This document shows, one piece after another, positions 1-13,990 of a DNA stretch of 64,000 nucleotides. The notes under the pieces are model-generated. The model did not search any database and was not told where the DNA came from. It saw only the letters and a list, made by a program, of their open reading frames with translations. The position numbers and the translations under genes are program-made. The DNA lies in the NCBI GenBank assembly GCA_910591455.2, contig OU342816.1, positions 2,336,769 to 2,400,768 on the forward strand, given 5' to 3'. How positions within the stretch are numbered: position 1 is the stretch's first letter; each line of letters begins with the position of its first letter. Origin of the DNA: Pholis gunnellus. Lineage: Eukaryota > Chordata > Actinopteri > Perciformes > Pholidae.

Positions 1-70
1 GGACTGGAGGAGCCAGGGATCGAACCCGCCAATCCTCCTTTACAACTCTTGAGCCACGGCCGCGGTTTCC
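1..70 (-). mobile_element. tRNA-derived SINE fragment, cut by window edge
   Basis: Read on the minus strand this begins GCGGCCGTGGCTCAAGAG, which resembles a tRNA D-arm/A box. It then has GGGTTCGATCCCTGGCTCC, a near-perfect RNA polymerase III B box (GGTTCGANTCC), followed by CTCCAGTCC. This is the head of a tRNA-derived SINE common in teleosts. The tail that should follow (CACATGTCGAAGTGTCCTTG type) is cut off by the window start; a matching tail occurs at 13905-13990. A functional tRNA gene is unlikely because the acceptor stem does not close. Confidence 0.65.
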
Positions 71-2370
71 TAACGCGAACGCACAAGTATATCCCCGACT
101 TAACGATGCCGTTAAAAAGAGTAGAAACATTCGCTGGCTGGGTTTTGGAAAGTAGTTGAGATGAGGTTAAGTCCTGAAGCAAAGGGGTCAGAGATTTAAC
201 TGGAGAAGTCTGCAGAAATTGAGGCGAGCTGGGTGGGGAGTGCAGGGTGGAGGCTCAGGCTCTGGAAGCACAGGGATAAAAAAAAAAGAAGCAGTCTGGA
301 CTTTACAGTTAAGGCCAGGGCTGAAGACTGTAGGAGAGGAGGATCAATCAGGGGGGGAAATATTTTTTTTTTTTACGTCTACAACTACTCAAACAATTGC
401 AGTTAGTCTTTTCCACCTCCCGCCAGTGCGCCGGCGCTCCGGCCAGGGCTGGCAAAGCGTCTGATGGCACAGTGCCCGCTCTGCGCCCTGCCCTCCGCTC
501 TCTCACGGTGAAGACTTGGCAGCACACTCGGCCCGGCAGGTCAGCAGTCCCGGAGCAGAACAGTACGCTTATGAAACACTGCACTTTATTCCTTAGGGGG
601 AGAGAAAGGGGGAGTTTTGATCATGAGCATGCTAACATATGTTTTATACATCTTCCTTCGCCGCTGAGCACTCGCAAGCGTAGCGGAAGGAGTTTTCATG
701 GAAAAGAGACCCGAGAAAGAGAAAGTAGGGATTTGGGAAGAAAGTTTTTTTTTGGCAGTCAGTCAGCCAAACCCGGACAGAGGGCAGCACTGGCAGCCCC
801 TCCAGCCTTTTGCTGCAGGTTTGGAAGCAGCGGGGTGGTTGTGTACCGATACCTGTCATTCAGACTCAGTCCTTTCCTTGACTGCAGGTTTGCAGTTGCA
901 CAGTTTGATTTCTTTCCACAAACCCCTCCGTGGTGCTCCATTCAGTTTAAACAGAGCAGAGAGGAAGTTTCAAAGCTAAGAATAAGGGGGAAATGCAGGT
1001 ACGCACAAGCTTGTGACCAGGTTTGCATTCACAGTTCAGTGAAAATCTAGACAGGAAAAGTAAAAGAGAAGCTTTGTCCACTTCTGAAGAAGCTAAAGAC
1101 AAAAAAAAATCATCTCAGATTGCTAACATCTATGGATTTCCTGCAATATTTTCTGCTTGTGTTGACTCAAATCCACGATCCATGAATGCCAAGCTCCACA
1201 TAACCCACCAAAGACATCTTCCAACTTCTCCAATTTTATAATTTTTTTAACAGAAGGAACCACAAAAAGGCCTTGGACTCTTCTCCCCACTTTCATTTCT
1301 TTACTTAAGTAGTCTCTCTATACAATCGCCCAAAGACTACGTTATTTATTTGTTCAGTCATTTGCAGTTTTTTATGACATTTTATGATATTCGTGAATCG
1401 CTTGTTGCTCGTAAAATGCAGAAATCAGTACAAATAGAGCAAATATGTTTTTAATATGATGTTTCTGCATTAAATCTTGAAGTCTTTACGAGCACGTGGG
1501 AGGCTACAACTCCTCAGATCTCTTTTAACAGGGTTACCGTGTCCTTAAAATGTCCTAAATTAGAGTTAAAAAGTCGTATTTTTTAATTCTCTTCAATACT
1601 TATGTTGTGGTCGGTCCTCTGTAGATGCTCGTGAAGCTCAGAGACCTGCCATACAGTTTGCTGCAGGCGTCCAGAGACGCATATATTTATCTGAAGTTGG
1701 GAATATCACTTCGGAAATATCGACTTCCGACTTGCAACGGATTGCAGCGTAGACCCCCGACGCCTGCCAAAATGTCTGCACCCTTCAAACTCCACGCCCT
1801 CAGTGTGTTACACTGGCTTCCTGTTACACGTTTGTAGTGTCCAGGATATTTTGTCTGACTTGACAAAAGAGCCACAGAAGACATTTTCACCGGCAGCCTC
1901 TTCGTGCCCAGCGAACTGAATCTGATGTGTAAAATTGGAGGAATGTCGTGCACCTCAGAGGGTTTGTGTGTGTGTGTGCAGCACATGTGCACTGTGCTCC
2001 TGGACTTCTTCTAATACCTGCTGCGTCTCCCCAAAGTAATTTCTCTTTTTCATAGCCGCCACATTCATTCCAGCTGAAGAGAAGCGAACGGATCACAAAG
2101 AGAAAGAGACGGATGAGGGAGAGAACTTGCAAGGTTAGCGAGTGATTTGTCATTGGTTCATTTCTAATCGTTACATTTTAACACGGAACCGTCCCGCACC
2201 TTTCTGACAACCCCTTCTAAGCACCCTGCCCCCTCACTCCTGTGCACCATTCACCCACCGAGCCGCTCGCCTGGCATGCAACCGACCGCTGGTGTTACGC
2301 AACGTTGGGTTCGGGTCAGGGAGAGGACAGAGACGTGGAAACAGTGACACCGACTCTAGTGCTGCGCCAT

Positions 2371-2373
<3 letters not shown>

Positions 2374-2415
<42 letters not shown>
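2374..2415. repeat. (TC)n microsatellite
   Basis: A near-perfect TC array of about 21 units. The polypeptides it encodes in either direction (SLSLSL or REREREE) are artefacts. Confidence 0.95.
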
Positions 2416-2418
<3 letters not shown>

Positions 2419-5400
2419 CAAACACACTCAGATTTACAGACACAATGAAGTCAACTTACATGCTTCACTACTACTACATGGACGCATATACAAAATCATT
2501 CATCACCCGCATGCGTGCCAACACTGCTCGCATACGCACACTCGTAGACCTACACACTTAACCACACATAACTGCAAGGTGGTGGGAGGGGAGGGGGGGG
2601 GGAGGTTGTTCTAGCTGCGGGCCAGACGGGCCGAGTCATGCAGCAGACAGACCCACCCTGTTGGATCAACGTCAACCTGGCTCCCCACACACAGCTCTGC
2701 TCCAAACCTAATACTGGCTCACTACACACAATCCTTTCTTCTCCGTCGTCTTAGTCGGTCCGTTTCCAAGATGCTTCGGGGGTGTCGAGCGAGAGCCAAG
2801 ACAAGGGCCTTTTTCTCTTCAGCGGCAACGATCGCTGTTATATCTCAACACTCGACTGTCACTTTTAAGTGTTTTAACAGCCCGAACCGGGTTTTTTTAA
2901 ATTTTTGTAGAGTCAGGGGAAGGACCCCGGTTGGCTTGCTCCCAAAAGTGACCGGTGGAGTATCGTAGACTCCTGATGGGGGAGCGGTCTGGCCCTCGCT
3001 GTACTCTTTACGAGCCCTCTGCTGCAGGATTTTGGCCCGTGTTCGTTCTCGCTGGTGAGACTTCCCAGACATCAAAAATGATGTTTTGGTCGATGGGAGT
3101 TGGAGTTGGACGTATAGTTTTTGAGGCCCTCAGTGACTGTACAACTCCAGGATGATTTATTAGCTTGTTTCACATTTTAAATCAAACAAATTAGGGTTAA
3201 AAAAATCATCAGGATTGCTTTATGTCACTCATTTACAGGTTTTGCTTTCTCACTAACATCTCATCCCCAACCTCCAAGGTCAGGGGATACGGTTGAGACC
3301 TGTTACCTCGTTTAGTTTCTCATGAGGTCATCTTCATGGGGAAGATTTATTTTATACAATGTTTTATATATTTCTTGGGATTGGCTACTTAGCTCCGGAC
3401 AACACATCATTGCTTTATGAAGTTATGAATGTTGCAGGTATAGATTTTTAATGGGACTAATGGGTCCTCCAGTCATGAAACACACAACCACTGTACTTAA
3501 GAAAAGAATGATTAAACCCATTTCAGTCTTTTTGTCTATATTTTAGGCAGCATCTTTACTATACTTTTTCCTAATTTGAAATGAACCCCTCTACATGTGT
3601 TTTTAAGCTACAGGCCCCTAAACTTAAAGACATATTTACATACTATATAATAGTATACTGCAGCTGCTATGCAAAAAGCAATCTTAAGTTACAGTAGATT
3701 CAGAAGAAATAACATTTTGGCACAGGTACTCAATCATTATGTAAATTAGTTGCAAAGCGATTGATGGGCAACAGAACAAAAAAAGATGAAACACATGCCA
3801 GAAAGAATAAAACAAGAAAAGCAGTTCAGTTACAATTTAAAAATAAATGATTATTTGAGCTGCAAATGGACCAAATGAATGAAGAAGATGTTTAACGATG
3901 TGGAAAAAGGGGAAAAGCATCAATTACTGCAGAGAATGTTACATATACAAGCAGGAGTTAAACTACGGAGTTTCAAACGTTTTAAAGATATGAAGTATAA
4001 TCTTCAGATCAATTCTAAAAAATCTACCGTCGATGTGAAAACGCTCCTTTGCTTCCTCCTCTGATCTCCGCGGGTGTCTGGGCTGCATCGCTCTGTACGA
4101 GCTGAAGGCGCAGAACAGGCTTCACACCTTCAGGTAGCCTGAAGCTCCGTTCACTCTGCTACAAACCGCCTGTTGAGATCCACTGCTGTTTAAAAATGCT
4201 GCACGCTAAGCTCGACTGTGCAACGCGTCCCCAACAAGCCTCCACGGCTTACAGCAGAGCAGCTCCTTTGGCTGTAGCCGACACACGACACGCTGTACAG
4301 TCGAACAATGGTGGAACGCTAATCAGAATAGTTTTTTCTAATAATGACTAGCTGTTGCAAGGACTCAGCTCAGACTCCAGCACATTCTCACTTCCAGCCT
4401 GTCAAGTAATGACTCTCTAGATAACCCCTCTAGCATTAAAATCTAAAGAAACTGCTTTGTTCACAGAAAACGTACAGTTACGTGAAAATAAAATGATGGT
4501 GAAATAAGTCAATGTCGACTTGGCTTCACACGTGACACGAACAGAGGTCTCCTGCGTGAAAGTCCTGTGTTTGTTTGACCCTTTGCGCTCGTCTTCATAC
4601 TACGTCAGTCGATCTATCCGTCTAATAATGACGCGTATGGGTTAACTTTGGATTTATCTGACCAAGCATTTTACAACCACCTCCTTCCAACTTTTGTTCT
4701 AAATATGGTCATTTTTTCACAATATTCAACAACTAAATCTGAAGTTTATCGCGCTCAAGCACAGCTACAACCCCAAGGCAAAGCTCGAGTTGATTTGCGG
4801 GTTATTTTTGACAAGAAAGAAGAATGTATGGAATGAAATAAAAGATGCTGCTGATGAGAGGTGGTTAGAGTTAAACATTTGAGGCACTAGGGCTGTGTGA
4901 GTGGGTTTCCTGCACACTGTGGTCTGGAAGCTCTTCATTGTCACTCAAAGCTGCTAATATGACGCATGTGTGGCTGCTTTTCTCTCCTAATCGTTGGTTT
5001 GGTCACAGTGTGCATGATGCACAAACAAGGCTTGTGATTGAATGCAGGTGGAGGTGCTTGATGAACTTGACGATGAGTTTATTTCTGATTCCCTCCCCTT
5101 TTCTCTTGGAGACATGTAGTTTTTGCTGGAATATGCAATATGTAACAGTACAGGACTCGGAAGGAGCAACTTTCTCCAAAGTTTCTCCAACTCTTGGGGA
5201 AACAAAGCATCTGCTCCCGTCTCCTTCCCCACTTTTATTTTTGGAAATAGATTGATATTTTTTTTCTGGCTGCAGGACAGGCCGGGCTCACGCAGCCTCA
5301 GGTGTGCACCCTAATGGCTGCCGTTTAGACTGCTCGATAGTGGCAACGATGACTCCACTCACCTCCTATCACTCAGCCTCTTATCTCTTTATATGTTCTC

Positions 5401-5751
5401 TTACCTCTTCTGACTCTTTCCTCCCTTTTTCTATAGATCCACTAATACAGAACTTTTAGTTGCTATCTTCCTCCTTTGATTCTCTCCCTCTCTCTTTTCA
5501 CCTGAATCTTTATTTTCATTGCGTCCTCCTCTCTCGTTCACTTTTCTTCCTCCTTCGTCTCTATCTATTTCTCTCTCCATCTCCTCCTCCCCTCTCCCTC
5601 TTTCTCTCCCTCGATATCCTCATCCTCCCGCTGCCCCTCTGATATGAGCTCTGTTGGATGAAATAAATATGAGGCGGACGACAGATAAATATTTATAGCT
5701 GCTTCGGCTGTATAATTTTGCGCGTCAGTGTGTCGTTGCGCAGCGTGCATC

Positions 5752-5820
5752 TGTGTGTGTGTGTGTGTGTGTGCATACATACATACATGTAAAGGGTGTG
5801 TGTGTGTGTGTGTGTGTGTG
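5752..5820. repeat. Compound GT/CATA microsatellite
   Basis: (GT)n at 5752-5773, then GCATACATACATACATGTAAAGG, then (GT)12 at 5796-5820. It is the first of three dinucleotide arrays within 520 bp. Confidence 0.9.
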
Positions 5821-5947
5821 GAGGGGGTATATGTTTTCAGACCCTTGGCCAGTGCAGGTGCCAAGGCTGCTGCGGGGATAAATAATTCACTGGAAGTTAA
5901 ACCTTAAATTCACATCACTTTGACGGGACAATAGGAGCAGCATGGCG

Positions 5948-5948
<1 letters not shown>

Positions 5949-5987
<39 letters not shown>
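5949..5987. repeat. (CA)n microsatellite
   Basis: About 19 perfect CA units. It is inverted relative to the GT arrays on both sides (5796-5820 and 6231-6266). Confidence 0.95.
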
Positions 5988-5988
<1 letters not shown>

Positions 5989-6227
5989 ACCTGGCGCTGT
6001 GCATGTGTGCCCTCACACATTTAGAAATGAAAGCGAACATACATGTTCGACACATACACTAATCACGCATGAAAACACTCTTGTGCAAACATCTGTATGC
6101 ATGAAATTGAATGCACAACCGTAAAACTTAAATACTCTTATAAACATGCACATAAGCCTAGTAATACACACCTCAAAAGCTACACTGTATTATATATATA
6201 TATAGAACTACTGTATGTTCCTGCTGC

Positions 6228-6230
<3 letters not shown>

Positions 6231-6266
<36 letters not shown>
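6231..6266. repeat. (GT)18 microsatellite
   Basis: A perfect GT array of 36 bases, preceded at 6190-6204 by a short TA array. Confidence 0.95.
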
Positions 6267-6268
<2 letters not shown>

Positions 6269-6944
6269 TTAAGGTTTCCATTGGATTGGATTTCTGTCCG
6301 TGTGAATGCATGAACGTGTGTGTAGTTTTTAGTGTTTTTGCCCGTGTCAACCATCTCACAACACACACCGCACACAGCTACGAGGCTCACTAGCCGCGCT
6401 GCACACAGATAGGGGCGCATCAATAAGTAATGAGGGCGATATGAGGCCCCCCCCTCCTCCAGTTGACCCGGGCCTTTAATATTTTACAGTGGGGTCTCTC
6501 AGGCGGTACCGGCCGACACACTCCCGCAACTCAACCGTAAAATCTCACTTCACAGGACTCGACGGCAAGCGCCGCCCTCTGAGGTCCAATTTAAAAGCCT
6601 CCTCTGAGAACCTGTCAATGCCGTCGACTCAAAGAGCGCTTCAAATAGAAGATGTATGTACGATTAAAAGGTCTAAGCATGTGGAAAAAGGAGTTGTTTT
6701 TGCGCTTCAGGATCTGATTTGTCTTGAGCGTTAAAGTGTGAGCTGTAGTGATGCTTTTTTATAGCGTAGCAGCATTTCGCTGTGTTCATATTGGCCTTCG
6801 TGTAATGTCGGCGATCAAGGATCTGGTTGTCTATCTGCTGATTCAGTTACTTTGTTTAATCAGAGAATTACCTGCTGGATCGCAGTGAAATGTGCAAAAT
6901 ACTATAATAAATAGCATTCAGAGAGCGAGTTTTTCAGTACTGCG

Positions 6945-7205
6945 TTTAGGGCTGGGCAAATCTTTTTTGCCCAAATCTTCTATCATGATATAAGTCACTT
7001 CATTAGTCAATAACAATATATATCACGGTATAGCATCTTTCCTGGTAGTTCAATAAATACTTGACAAATAGAGTATTTTCTTATTTAATTAAGACATTTT
7101 GTGAAAAAAACAATCCGATTTTCTGTGTTATTGTCAGTTTAGATGACGTGATTGTTTGACGATATCTCATAGTAAACTATGACTTTGTCGCAATATTATT
7201 CCATT
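6945..7205. mobile_element. Possible hAT-like non-autonomous element
   Basis: It starts near AGGGCTGGGCAAAT and carries ATCACGGTATAGC and GACGATATCTCATAG. The AGGGCTGGGC...CGATAT pattern is typical of abundant teleost hAT-derived MITEs. I could not define both terminal repeats or a target duplication, so the ends are approximate. Confidence 0.35.
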
Positions 7206-8819
7206 GAAAGACAAAAACATTTCTTGAATTATTGCCAAAGTTGAACAGCTTTAATGGCTTAAACACAACTTCAAAACAAAAGAATAGAAACAAATACAGA
7301 CTTTTTACATTTTCTGACAAACCAAAAGCAGTTACTCGTCTAATATTAACAGAAGAAGCCAGTAGGTTCACACACGTCTCGTCCCCGGTTTACCTCTTTG
7401 GATATTCTGCTGTAAACAGCTGGAAGGATAAATATGTATTGACTGACTGCACACAGTCCATCATCAGTGCGGAAGGTCTCACGCTCTACACTACAGCGCT
7501 TCGTAATGCACGTGTGCATTGGTAATTATTACGAGGGAGCGTTTTGAAGCGCACGACTCTTCATCTTCAAATCCGAATGTGTTGTTCACCACACAGACAG
7601 CAGAGAAACAGAAACGGACCTCAGCAGGCGGCCAATCAGGTTTAGTTGCATTATACCCGCTTACAGTCAGAGCGAGCAAGATTTTTGTCTCATAAATTGA
7701 GCTGCCAGATGTTTTGATTTATCTGTGTTGTGCTGCTATTTTACACTTGGCGTGTGTTTAGCGTGTGTATTTTTGTTCACAGCCCACAATGTGGTGAGAG
7801 CATGATTTCCAGTAAGGACAGTCGGTGTCATGAAGGCGAGGAACAGAATGTATTAGAGTTGGAAATCTGTTTTCCATTTGGCTGTTTATATAGGTTTTTT
7901 TTTAAGTAAAACTTCTCATACAAACTTAGATAACGTTAGATCTCATAACCAAAGACAGGCTGTGATTTTTTTCTGCACATCAAAACCAATAAACAAACTT
8001 TCTCTCAATAACAGGCACACATTTACTGTTTGCCACAATGGTTAACTGTGTCCAGTTTAAATATGGAAGAGCTAAATTACATTGCAGACATACTTCGGCG
8101 ATGGTATCACGGCTGCCTCGGGCACATTTTAGTGGTTTTGTGAGCAGTTTTATGACCTGCAGTGTAAACAGTCTCTTGACCGGGCATTTATTGGAGACGG
8201 GTGTTTATTTGCTGGAATACGAGGTTCTTCGAGGCTGCCAAAAGGACGCATTTATGAGACGGTTTATGGAATTTATGTTAAAAACAAATGTTGTCAGGGT
8301 GTCATTGTAGTTAGCTGAGGATGACGGTTAAGAGTCTTAACACAAAGAAGCATAGAGTTCGACGTTTGTGGTTTCCAGTTTCACAAGTTTGCATTCTGTG
8401 TCCTCATTTATGTTTCCTTTAATGTCGATGAAACGGTGCGATATGACCTTATCACCTTCCAGACAGTCTGATAGTGGCCTCTAGTGACTCGGCAATATCT
8501 AAAGTTTAATCAAACAACTTCTTAGACCATCTCACAATATGCACGACGAATGTACTTCTTTGTTTTACACCTGCAGCACAAAACGTTGTCGTCTTGGTAA
8601 AAATGTGCAAACTACCAGCCTTCTTTGACGCAGACTCAGTTTTCGATTGTTCTCTGATCAGCAGTTTGTGTTTTTGTTTTGCTGGCAGAGCCCTAAAGGT
8701 AAGAAATGATCAATCATATCATGACTGGGTTCAGGTTTTAATACAACTAAGATACAATGAGATGCGGTCCAAAGTTTGGGTTCTTTAAGAACCTAATCAT
8801 TGTAATGACGAGGGTCCGT

Positions 8820-9120
8820 CCGCTCAGACGCGTCGAGTTGGTTTGCTGACATTGCGGCCGACCTCTCGCACCGAGGACGGTCCGCCACGCTTGACAGTCG
8901 TGCCGGGAGCCCCGTCCCTCTGGGGGGGGGGGGGGGGGGGGGGGGGGCTGTAAAGCTCATGATCGGAGCCGCGGGCAACCTTCACCCCGGGCTGACCTAC
9001 AGCCGCCACGGGGGAAATGCACTTTGGCGAGGGCCAGCCAGCGCCGGGGAGAGTTCCCACGAGGGGATCCTTCACACCGAGCGGCCGTCCCTGAGCTGCC
9101 GAATGGAAATCCCCCGGGCA
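8820..9120. other. GC-rich, CpG-rich patch with a 26-G run
   Basis: This stretch is much richer in GC and CpG than its surroundings. An uninterrupted run of 26 G lies at 8922-8947. Frames across it (proline- or glycine-rich) show no family similarity I recognise. It could be a CpG island of an unseen promoter or an old repeat; nothing further can be said. Confidence 0.5.
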
Positions 9121-11780
9121 GATGTTTTCAGGTCATTATGAAACTACATTATGAAGCAGTAGGTAATATAGGCTGTAGGTATTATATCAAGCGGTTTGTT
9201 GTAGCTGTAGACGTGTTTGTGTGACATCAGTCGTACTGCAGTGGGACTATTGTGCAGGAGCACACAAGTCTGAGCCCTGTCCAGGCCCTGCTATTCAGAA
9301 ATATGAATATGTTTGTTTGTTCATCACTTCAGTAGATCAGATACTTTAACGGTAGGAAATATATATTACCAGCTGTTTACAGGTCAGTCATCTTTCCGTT
9401 AAAAAACAGTTTTTCGGATCATCAACCAAGCAAGTAACACAACAGACGTCAGCCGCTCCCCACGATCAGATCTCTGTACCCGGGCAGTTAGACATGAAAC
9501 GACCTTCATCACTCAGAGCGCTCGACAGCCCTCTCAATAATTCATCGACAGTGTCACCGCATACCAACAATAAAGCTTTACAACATGCTCAAATTCACAG
9601 AGAGCAACTTCAGGTCGGTTAATGGTGCGAAGAGGTTTTTAATCTGGTTTTAGGAGGGCGGTCTGATGCTGAATTATGTCGTTAATGTATTATGATCACC
9701 TGCTTAACTTGCTTTGACGCTCTGAGCAGACCGAAGAAAAGTAGCTGCCAGCGTACGGTCTCCACCCTGCTCTCTTTCAGCGGGGAGGCTTGTCCTCAGT
9801 CTGTAAAGCCTGAGTACAATAAATTGAAACTAATTGGGAGGTTTTTGAAAGATTACAGTCAGCCCGGGCCCACCCTGTCAGAGCCGGAAAAAATCCATCA
9901 CTTCCCTAACCGCGTTTCGCCGCAAAGCTCCCAGCACAATTTTACCAACTTTTCCCCGCACGCTATAATTTTGTCCCAGCCAGCCTCTCACACACCGTTA
10001 TGGAATAAAGCCTCCCCGCTGAGCACCCTGTAGCATCTGCAAACACATTCCTCAGACCTCCACTTACCCCCGGCTGGCCGGGCAATAAAACATAGCCAAT
10101 TAGGCTTTACTCCACGCTGTGTGAAGCCCTTCTCCTGCTGCTGAGTGTGATTTGAGTCTGAGCTACTTCCTCCCTGACTTCCCCTCCTCTGAGAAGAGGT
10201 GAACGGAGAGCTAACCTCTTTTCCTCGGCTGCTCAAATAGTGTGAAACTCCTCTGGAGGTTGCTCCGCCACATCTGTTCATTAGGGCTGTGTTTTCCCAT
10301 TGTCGATATCTCACCATCCTCTATGCTGCATCCCTGTACCGTGCAAAGAGACGGAGGAGGTTTTGACTGTGACGCTGCATTTGAATATGTAGGAGCTTCT
10401 TCTAGGTTCTGTGTGCATTTACAAGCATTCTGCTTCAGATGATTTTAATAATTAACACCCAAAACAGGGCTCTAAATACTTTTGCTGCAGCATTTACAGC
10501 TTTTGTCCTTCAGCAGCCGGATCCAACCGATCGAAAGAAATAAAATAACAAATAATCTCCAAATAACTTAATACATCAAATTTAACATTTCAGCAAACCT
10601 CTGCTGGGAAGCACTTATTTATTACATTTATGAGAGATTAAAAGTGAGGACATATTCAAAGTGTTAAAGTCTTATTTGAGTTGACTTTCCCTGCACAGTT
10701 ATGTAAAAGGGAAACTAGGCCACTTCAAATTATATATGATCATAGGAACGTTTTGAGCAGAAATGCGTTTCCCTGTCTGTCCTTTCTTGCGCCGCGCCGT
10801 TAGCAGTAAGACATTTTTCACCGCAAAGTAAATTGATGTGCGCCGTCGGAGAGGGTGAAGAGTCTCATGGTCCAATGCATGACAGTTGTAATCCCCTGTA
10901 CATGTTTTCTGTGAAACGTGTTTTGTACCGGTGCATGTAGAGTGCAGAATTACGCGCACTGCTCAAATTGTTCCTGCACTACCGAGCATTATCAAAGGGG
11001 CATTTTGAGCCCTACAAAAGAAACCAGAACATGTATGAAAACAGGGCCAGACGCGAAAAATTAACTCAGTCAACCGTCCTGAACTTAGCATGACCCGGTT
11101 TGTATTTACAATTATGTTACATGAAACTGTTCATTGTTCAGTGATTATAAGGTTCAATAAATAAACATTGTGTGAATTAATGTTCGCTGTATTTCAGGAA
11201 CGTTTGATGATTATTGTGATAACACAGTTCACCGGGATGTTTTTCAATTTTCCAAATTGTGTGGTTGGTAAATATATTTCCTACTTTGTGCCATAAAGCA
11301 GTTCAGCAGATATACCAACCCCAATATTAAATGTAGTGATGATGTCATTTGTTTATAATAGTTAGTTCAGAGAAAAAGTAAATAGTGATGTAGTGCTGCT
11401 GGCCACCAGTGGAAGACTTTATTCATGTTGCACAGCACCAGTTATTCCTTAAGGAACTGTGGCGAGAGGGACTGGAAGTATCCAAAAAGCTGCGACCGGT
11501 CTCTTCTTTAATCCTGTCGGGGCTTATGCATGCTGCATGCAAGACAGGCGATCCGAGCCGTCTGGATACATTGTCAAGTGAGATTTTGGAGACAATTTAA
11601 TCCCTCCCCAAATCCTGTTTTGTTTGCTGACATGAAACAGTTTGTCCAATAAAACCTCAATCCAGTGGAGCCGAGGGCTTTGGAGTAATAAGGTTTTCAT
11701 AACCGGGATTTGATCTTTACATATTTGCTATTAGACATAGTGTGGGGTGTACACACGTCTCCTCTCATTTTAATTAAACT

Positions 11781-11805
11781 GTGTGTGTGTGTGTGTGTGT
11801 GTGTG
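11781..11805. repeat. (GT)12 microsatellite
   Basis: A perfect GT array, followed at about 11907-11990 by a purine-only AGG/GGGA-rich stretch. Confidence 0.9.
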
Positions 11806-12895
11806 GCCTGTGGCCTGTTTGTTGCTCTATTTTCCACCCTTCATTTCTCTCCATTCCTCCCCCTTTGTATCTCTACATGAACTGTGCATGAGGAACATAA
11901 AGAAAGGAGAGGAGAGGAGGGAGGGAGGGAGGGAGATAAAAGAGAGGAGATGGGTGAGAAAGAGAGGATGGAACAAGGAGGGTAGGCAGCTGGATGAAGG
12001 GTGCAAGCGAGGAGATAGGAGTAGAGGATGGTGCACGTGGAAAAATGAAAAGAGCAGCATGTGAATGAAGAGGAAGGAAAGGAGGAACAGGAGCAGAGTG
12101 TTGGTGTGAAAAGGTTTATTCAGAGTTTATCGCTTTGGCAGAACTCCAGACTCCCTCCTCGTACTCCTCCAGCAGACATGTCAATGTGTGTGTGTGTGTA
12201 CGATGTGTTACACACATGTAATCTTATACGAGTATCCGCACTGTGAACGCTTCCACACGTACGTGGATAAAGAAAGTGATGCGAAAAACACACACAACCA
12301 AAAAATCAAATTTTTTGGACGTTGCCATGAATCCCAGGTGGGCGTGGCTACGCTGTCTGGGACTTGACGAGCAGGAGCTAATAAATCATGTATTTTGTGT
12401 GCGTCTGGAAGTGATAGACTCCGGCGTGTGCGCTCGATTGTGGTGTATGTGTTGTGTGTGTGTGTTGCACATCAGTCTGCCGTATCCAGCTGCAGCAGCC
12501 TCCACTGTCTGTCTGCCTGTCTGACCCACTTTCCTTCTCTTCTTCCCTTGGTAGCTCCTTCTGTCCGCCCTTCCCTCCTCCCTCTATCTCTTTCATATGC
12601 CCTTAATCCTTTCTTCCCTCGCTTCTTTTGTGTGTCTTGTAATTTTGAACTCACCACCGCATGTCATTCATTTGATGTTGCAAGTTTATTCGTTTCTGTG
12701 TCTTGTATCTTCAATTCCCAGTGAAAGCTTAGCTTAGCTTCTGTACTATGACGTGTTTCATATGTTAAACTGATCATTTGAGCGGTACAGTTACAAACGG
12801 GATTCAAATAAAATTCTTGGGCTAAAATATTTGCGCGATAGCGAGGCGAAAATCTCTGGTTCTGAAAAAGTGAAGTCTTAAAGCTGCATTCTCTC

Positions 12896-13313
12896 TAGTG
12901 ACCACCAGGGGGCGACTCCTCTGGTTGTATAGAAGTCTATGAGAAAATGACTCTACTTCTCTCTTGATTTATTACCTCAGTAAACATTGTAAACATGAGT
13001 TTATGATCTCAATCTCTAGTTTCAAGTCTTCTTCAATACAGCATGATGTTCATTTAGTAAATGATGGTCCATTTAGAGTCAAACAGACCATAAAGCAGGG
13101 GATGCTTTAGGGGCGGGGCTACCTTGTGATTGACAGGTGGCTACCCCTACCAGAGCTGTGTACGGCGTCTCTACGTCACAACTCCGCAGTCCAAATATGG
13201 TCACTTCCGTTCGCTGGTTGTTAAAAACCAAGATGACGACAGCTGAACTCGAGGCTTCAAAACCAACGGGGGACGTCGCGGCGACTACGCCCACTTTCTA
13301 TATACAGACTGTG
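12896..13313 (+). mobile_element. Dispersed repeat family R1, copy A (CTCF-like motif)
   Basis: First of four same-orientation copies in the window (25295, 32621, 37381). It begins GACCACCAGGGGGCGACTCC, continues GTATAGAAGTCTATGAG, shares the TTTCAAGTCTTCTTCAATA core, then a GATTGACAGGT segment, and ends near TATACAGACTGTGG. Copies A and D lack an internal stretch of about 100 bp that B and C have. I recognise this as a high-copy percomorph repeat but cannot name its class; no transposase is encoded. The CTCF-like 15-mer lies at 12902-12916. Confidence 0.75.
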
Positions 13314-13904
13314 GTGATAATGAGCTACAGAGGACTGTTGGCTCCGAAGTCGAGGGAGAGATGAAATGAAAAAATGTGAAGATTTGCAACTGGGACTGTG
13401 TCTGTGCAGCGTGGGCAGATCATGCAGCTTAACCTGCGCTTGAGCTCCCTGTTCGCTAGTACTGCCCGCACTGCAGCGACACAGAGTCGGTGGAAAATTC
13501 ATCTAATCATCAACGTTTCCCTTGAATGAATTAGACCTTTGTTTTGGAAATGAAAACAACGTTTTTTGCCAACTGATATCGAATCACACACCTCTATCCT
13601 ATTTCTCTCCACGTTGCTCTTTTAGCTACTGAAAACCTACAAACGATGAAGTGCGCTTTTAAAAGTCTTTGACTGCAGGACGAGTCTTGTAAAAACAAGG
13701 ATTTGATGTAAAAACAAGGATTTGTTGACAAACATTTAGCATTAACAAGAAATAAATGACCAATCCCAACAGAGGCACTAGATTTAAGATTCAAGGTCTT
13801 AAAGCTTGAATCAAAGTTTTACGTGAGAACCGTGATTTGTCAGGTTGTGTTTTCCGATGCTCGGTGAAGTAAACATTGAGGAAGTTACAGACAGTAGTTT
13901 TCCT

Positions 13905-13990
13905 TTCCGGTCCGCTCCCCAGCTTCTACTGTCCACATGTCAACGCGTCCTTGGGCAAGAAGACACAGAACCTCAAATTGCTCTTGATGG
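13905..13990 (+). mobile_element. tRNA-derived SINE fragment
   Basis: GGTCCGCTCCCCAGCTTCTA (a decayed B box region) is followed by GTCCACATGTCAACGCGTCC, TTGGGCAAGAAGACACAGAA and CTCAAATTGCTCTTGATGG. This is the standard body of the teleost SINE whose head is seen on the other strand at 1-70. It is diverged and truncated at 5'. Confidence 0.65.

Noticed and set aside
397..1050. 217-codon open frame on the + strand
   Set aside because: No recognisable domain, mixed composition that follows the local base composition, no conserved start context, and overlapping frames are open too. A chance frame in a GC-richer stretch is more likely.
1776..1837. HALSVLHWLPVTRL, resembling the LINE motif LKSLHWLPV
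   Set aside because: Only about eight residues agree and the following RIDFK block is absent, so I did not list it as a LINE.
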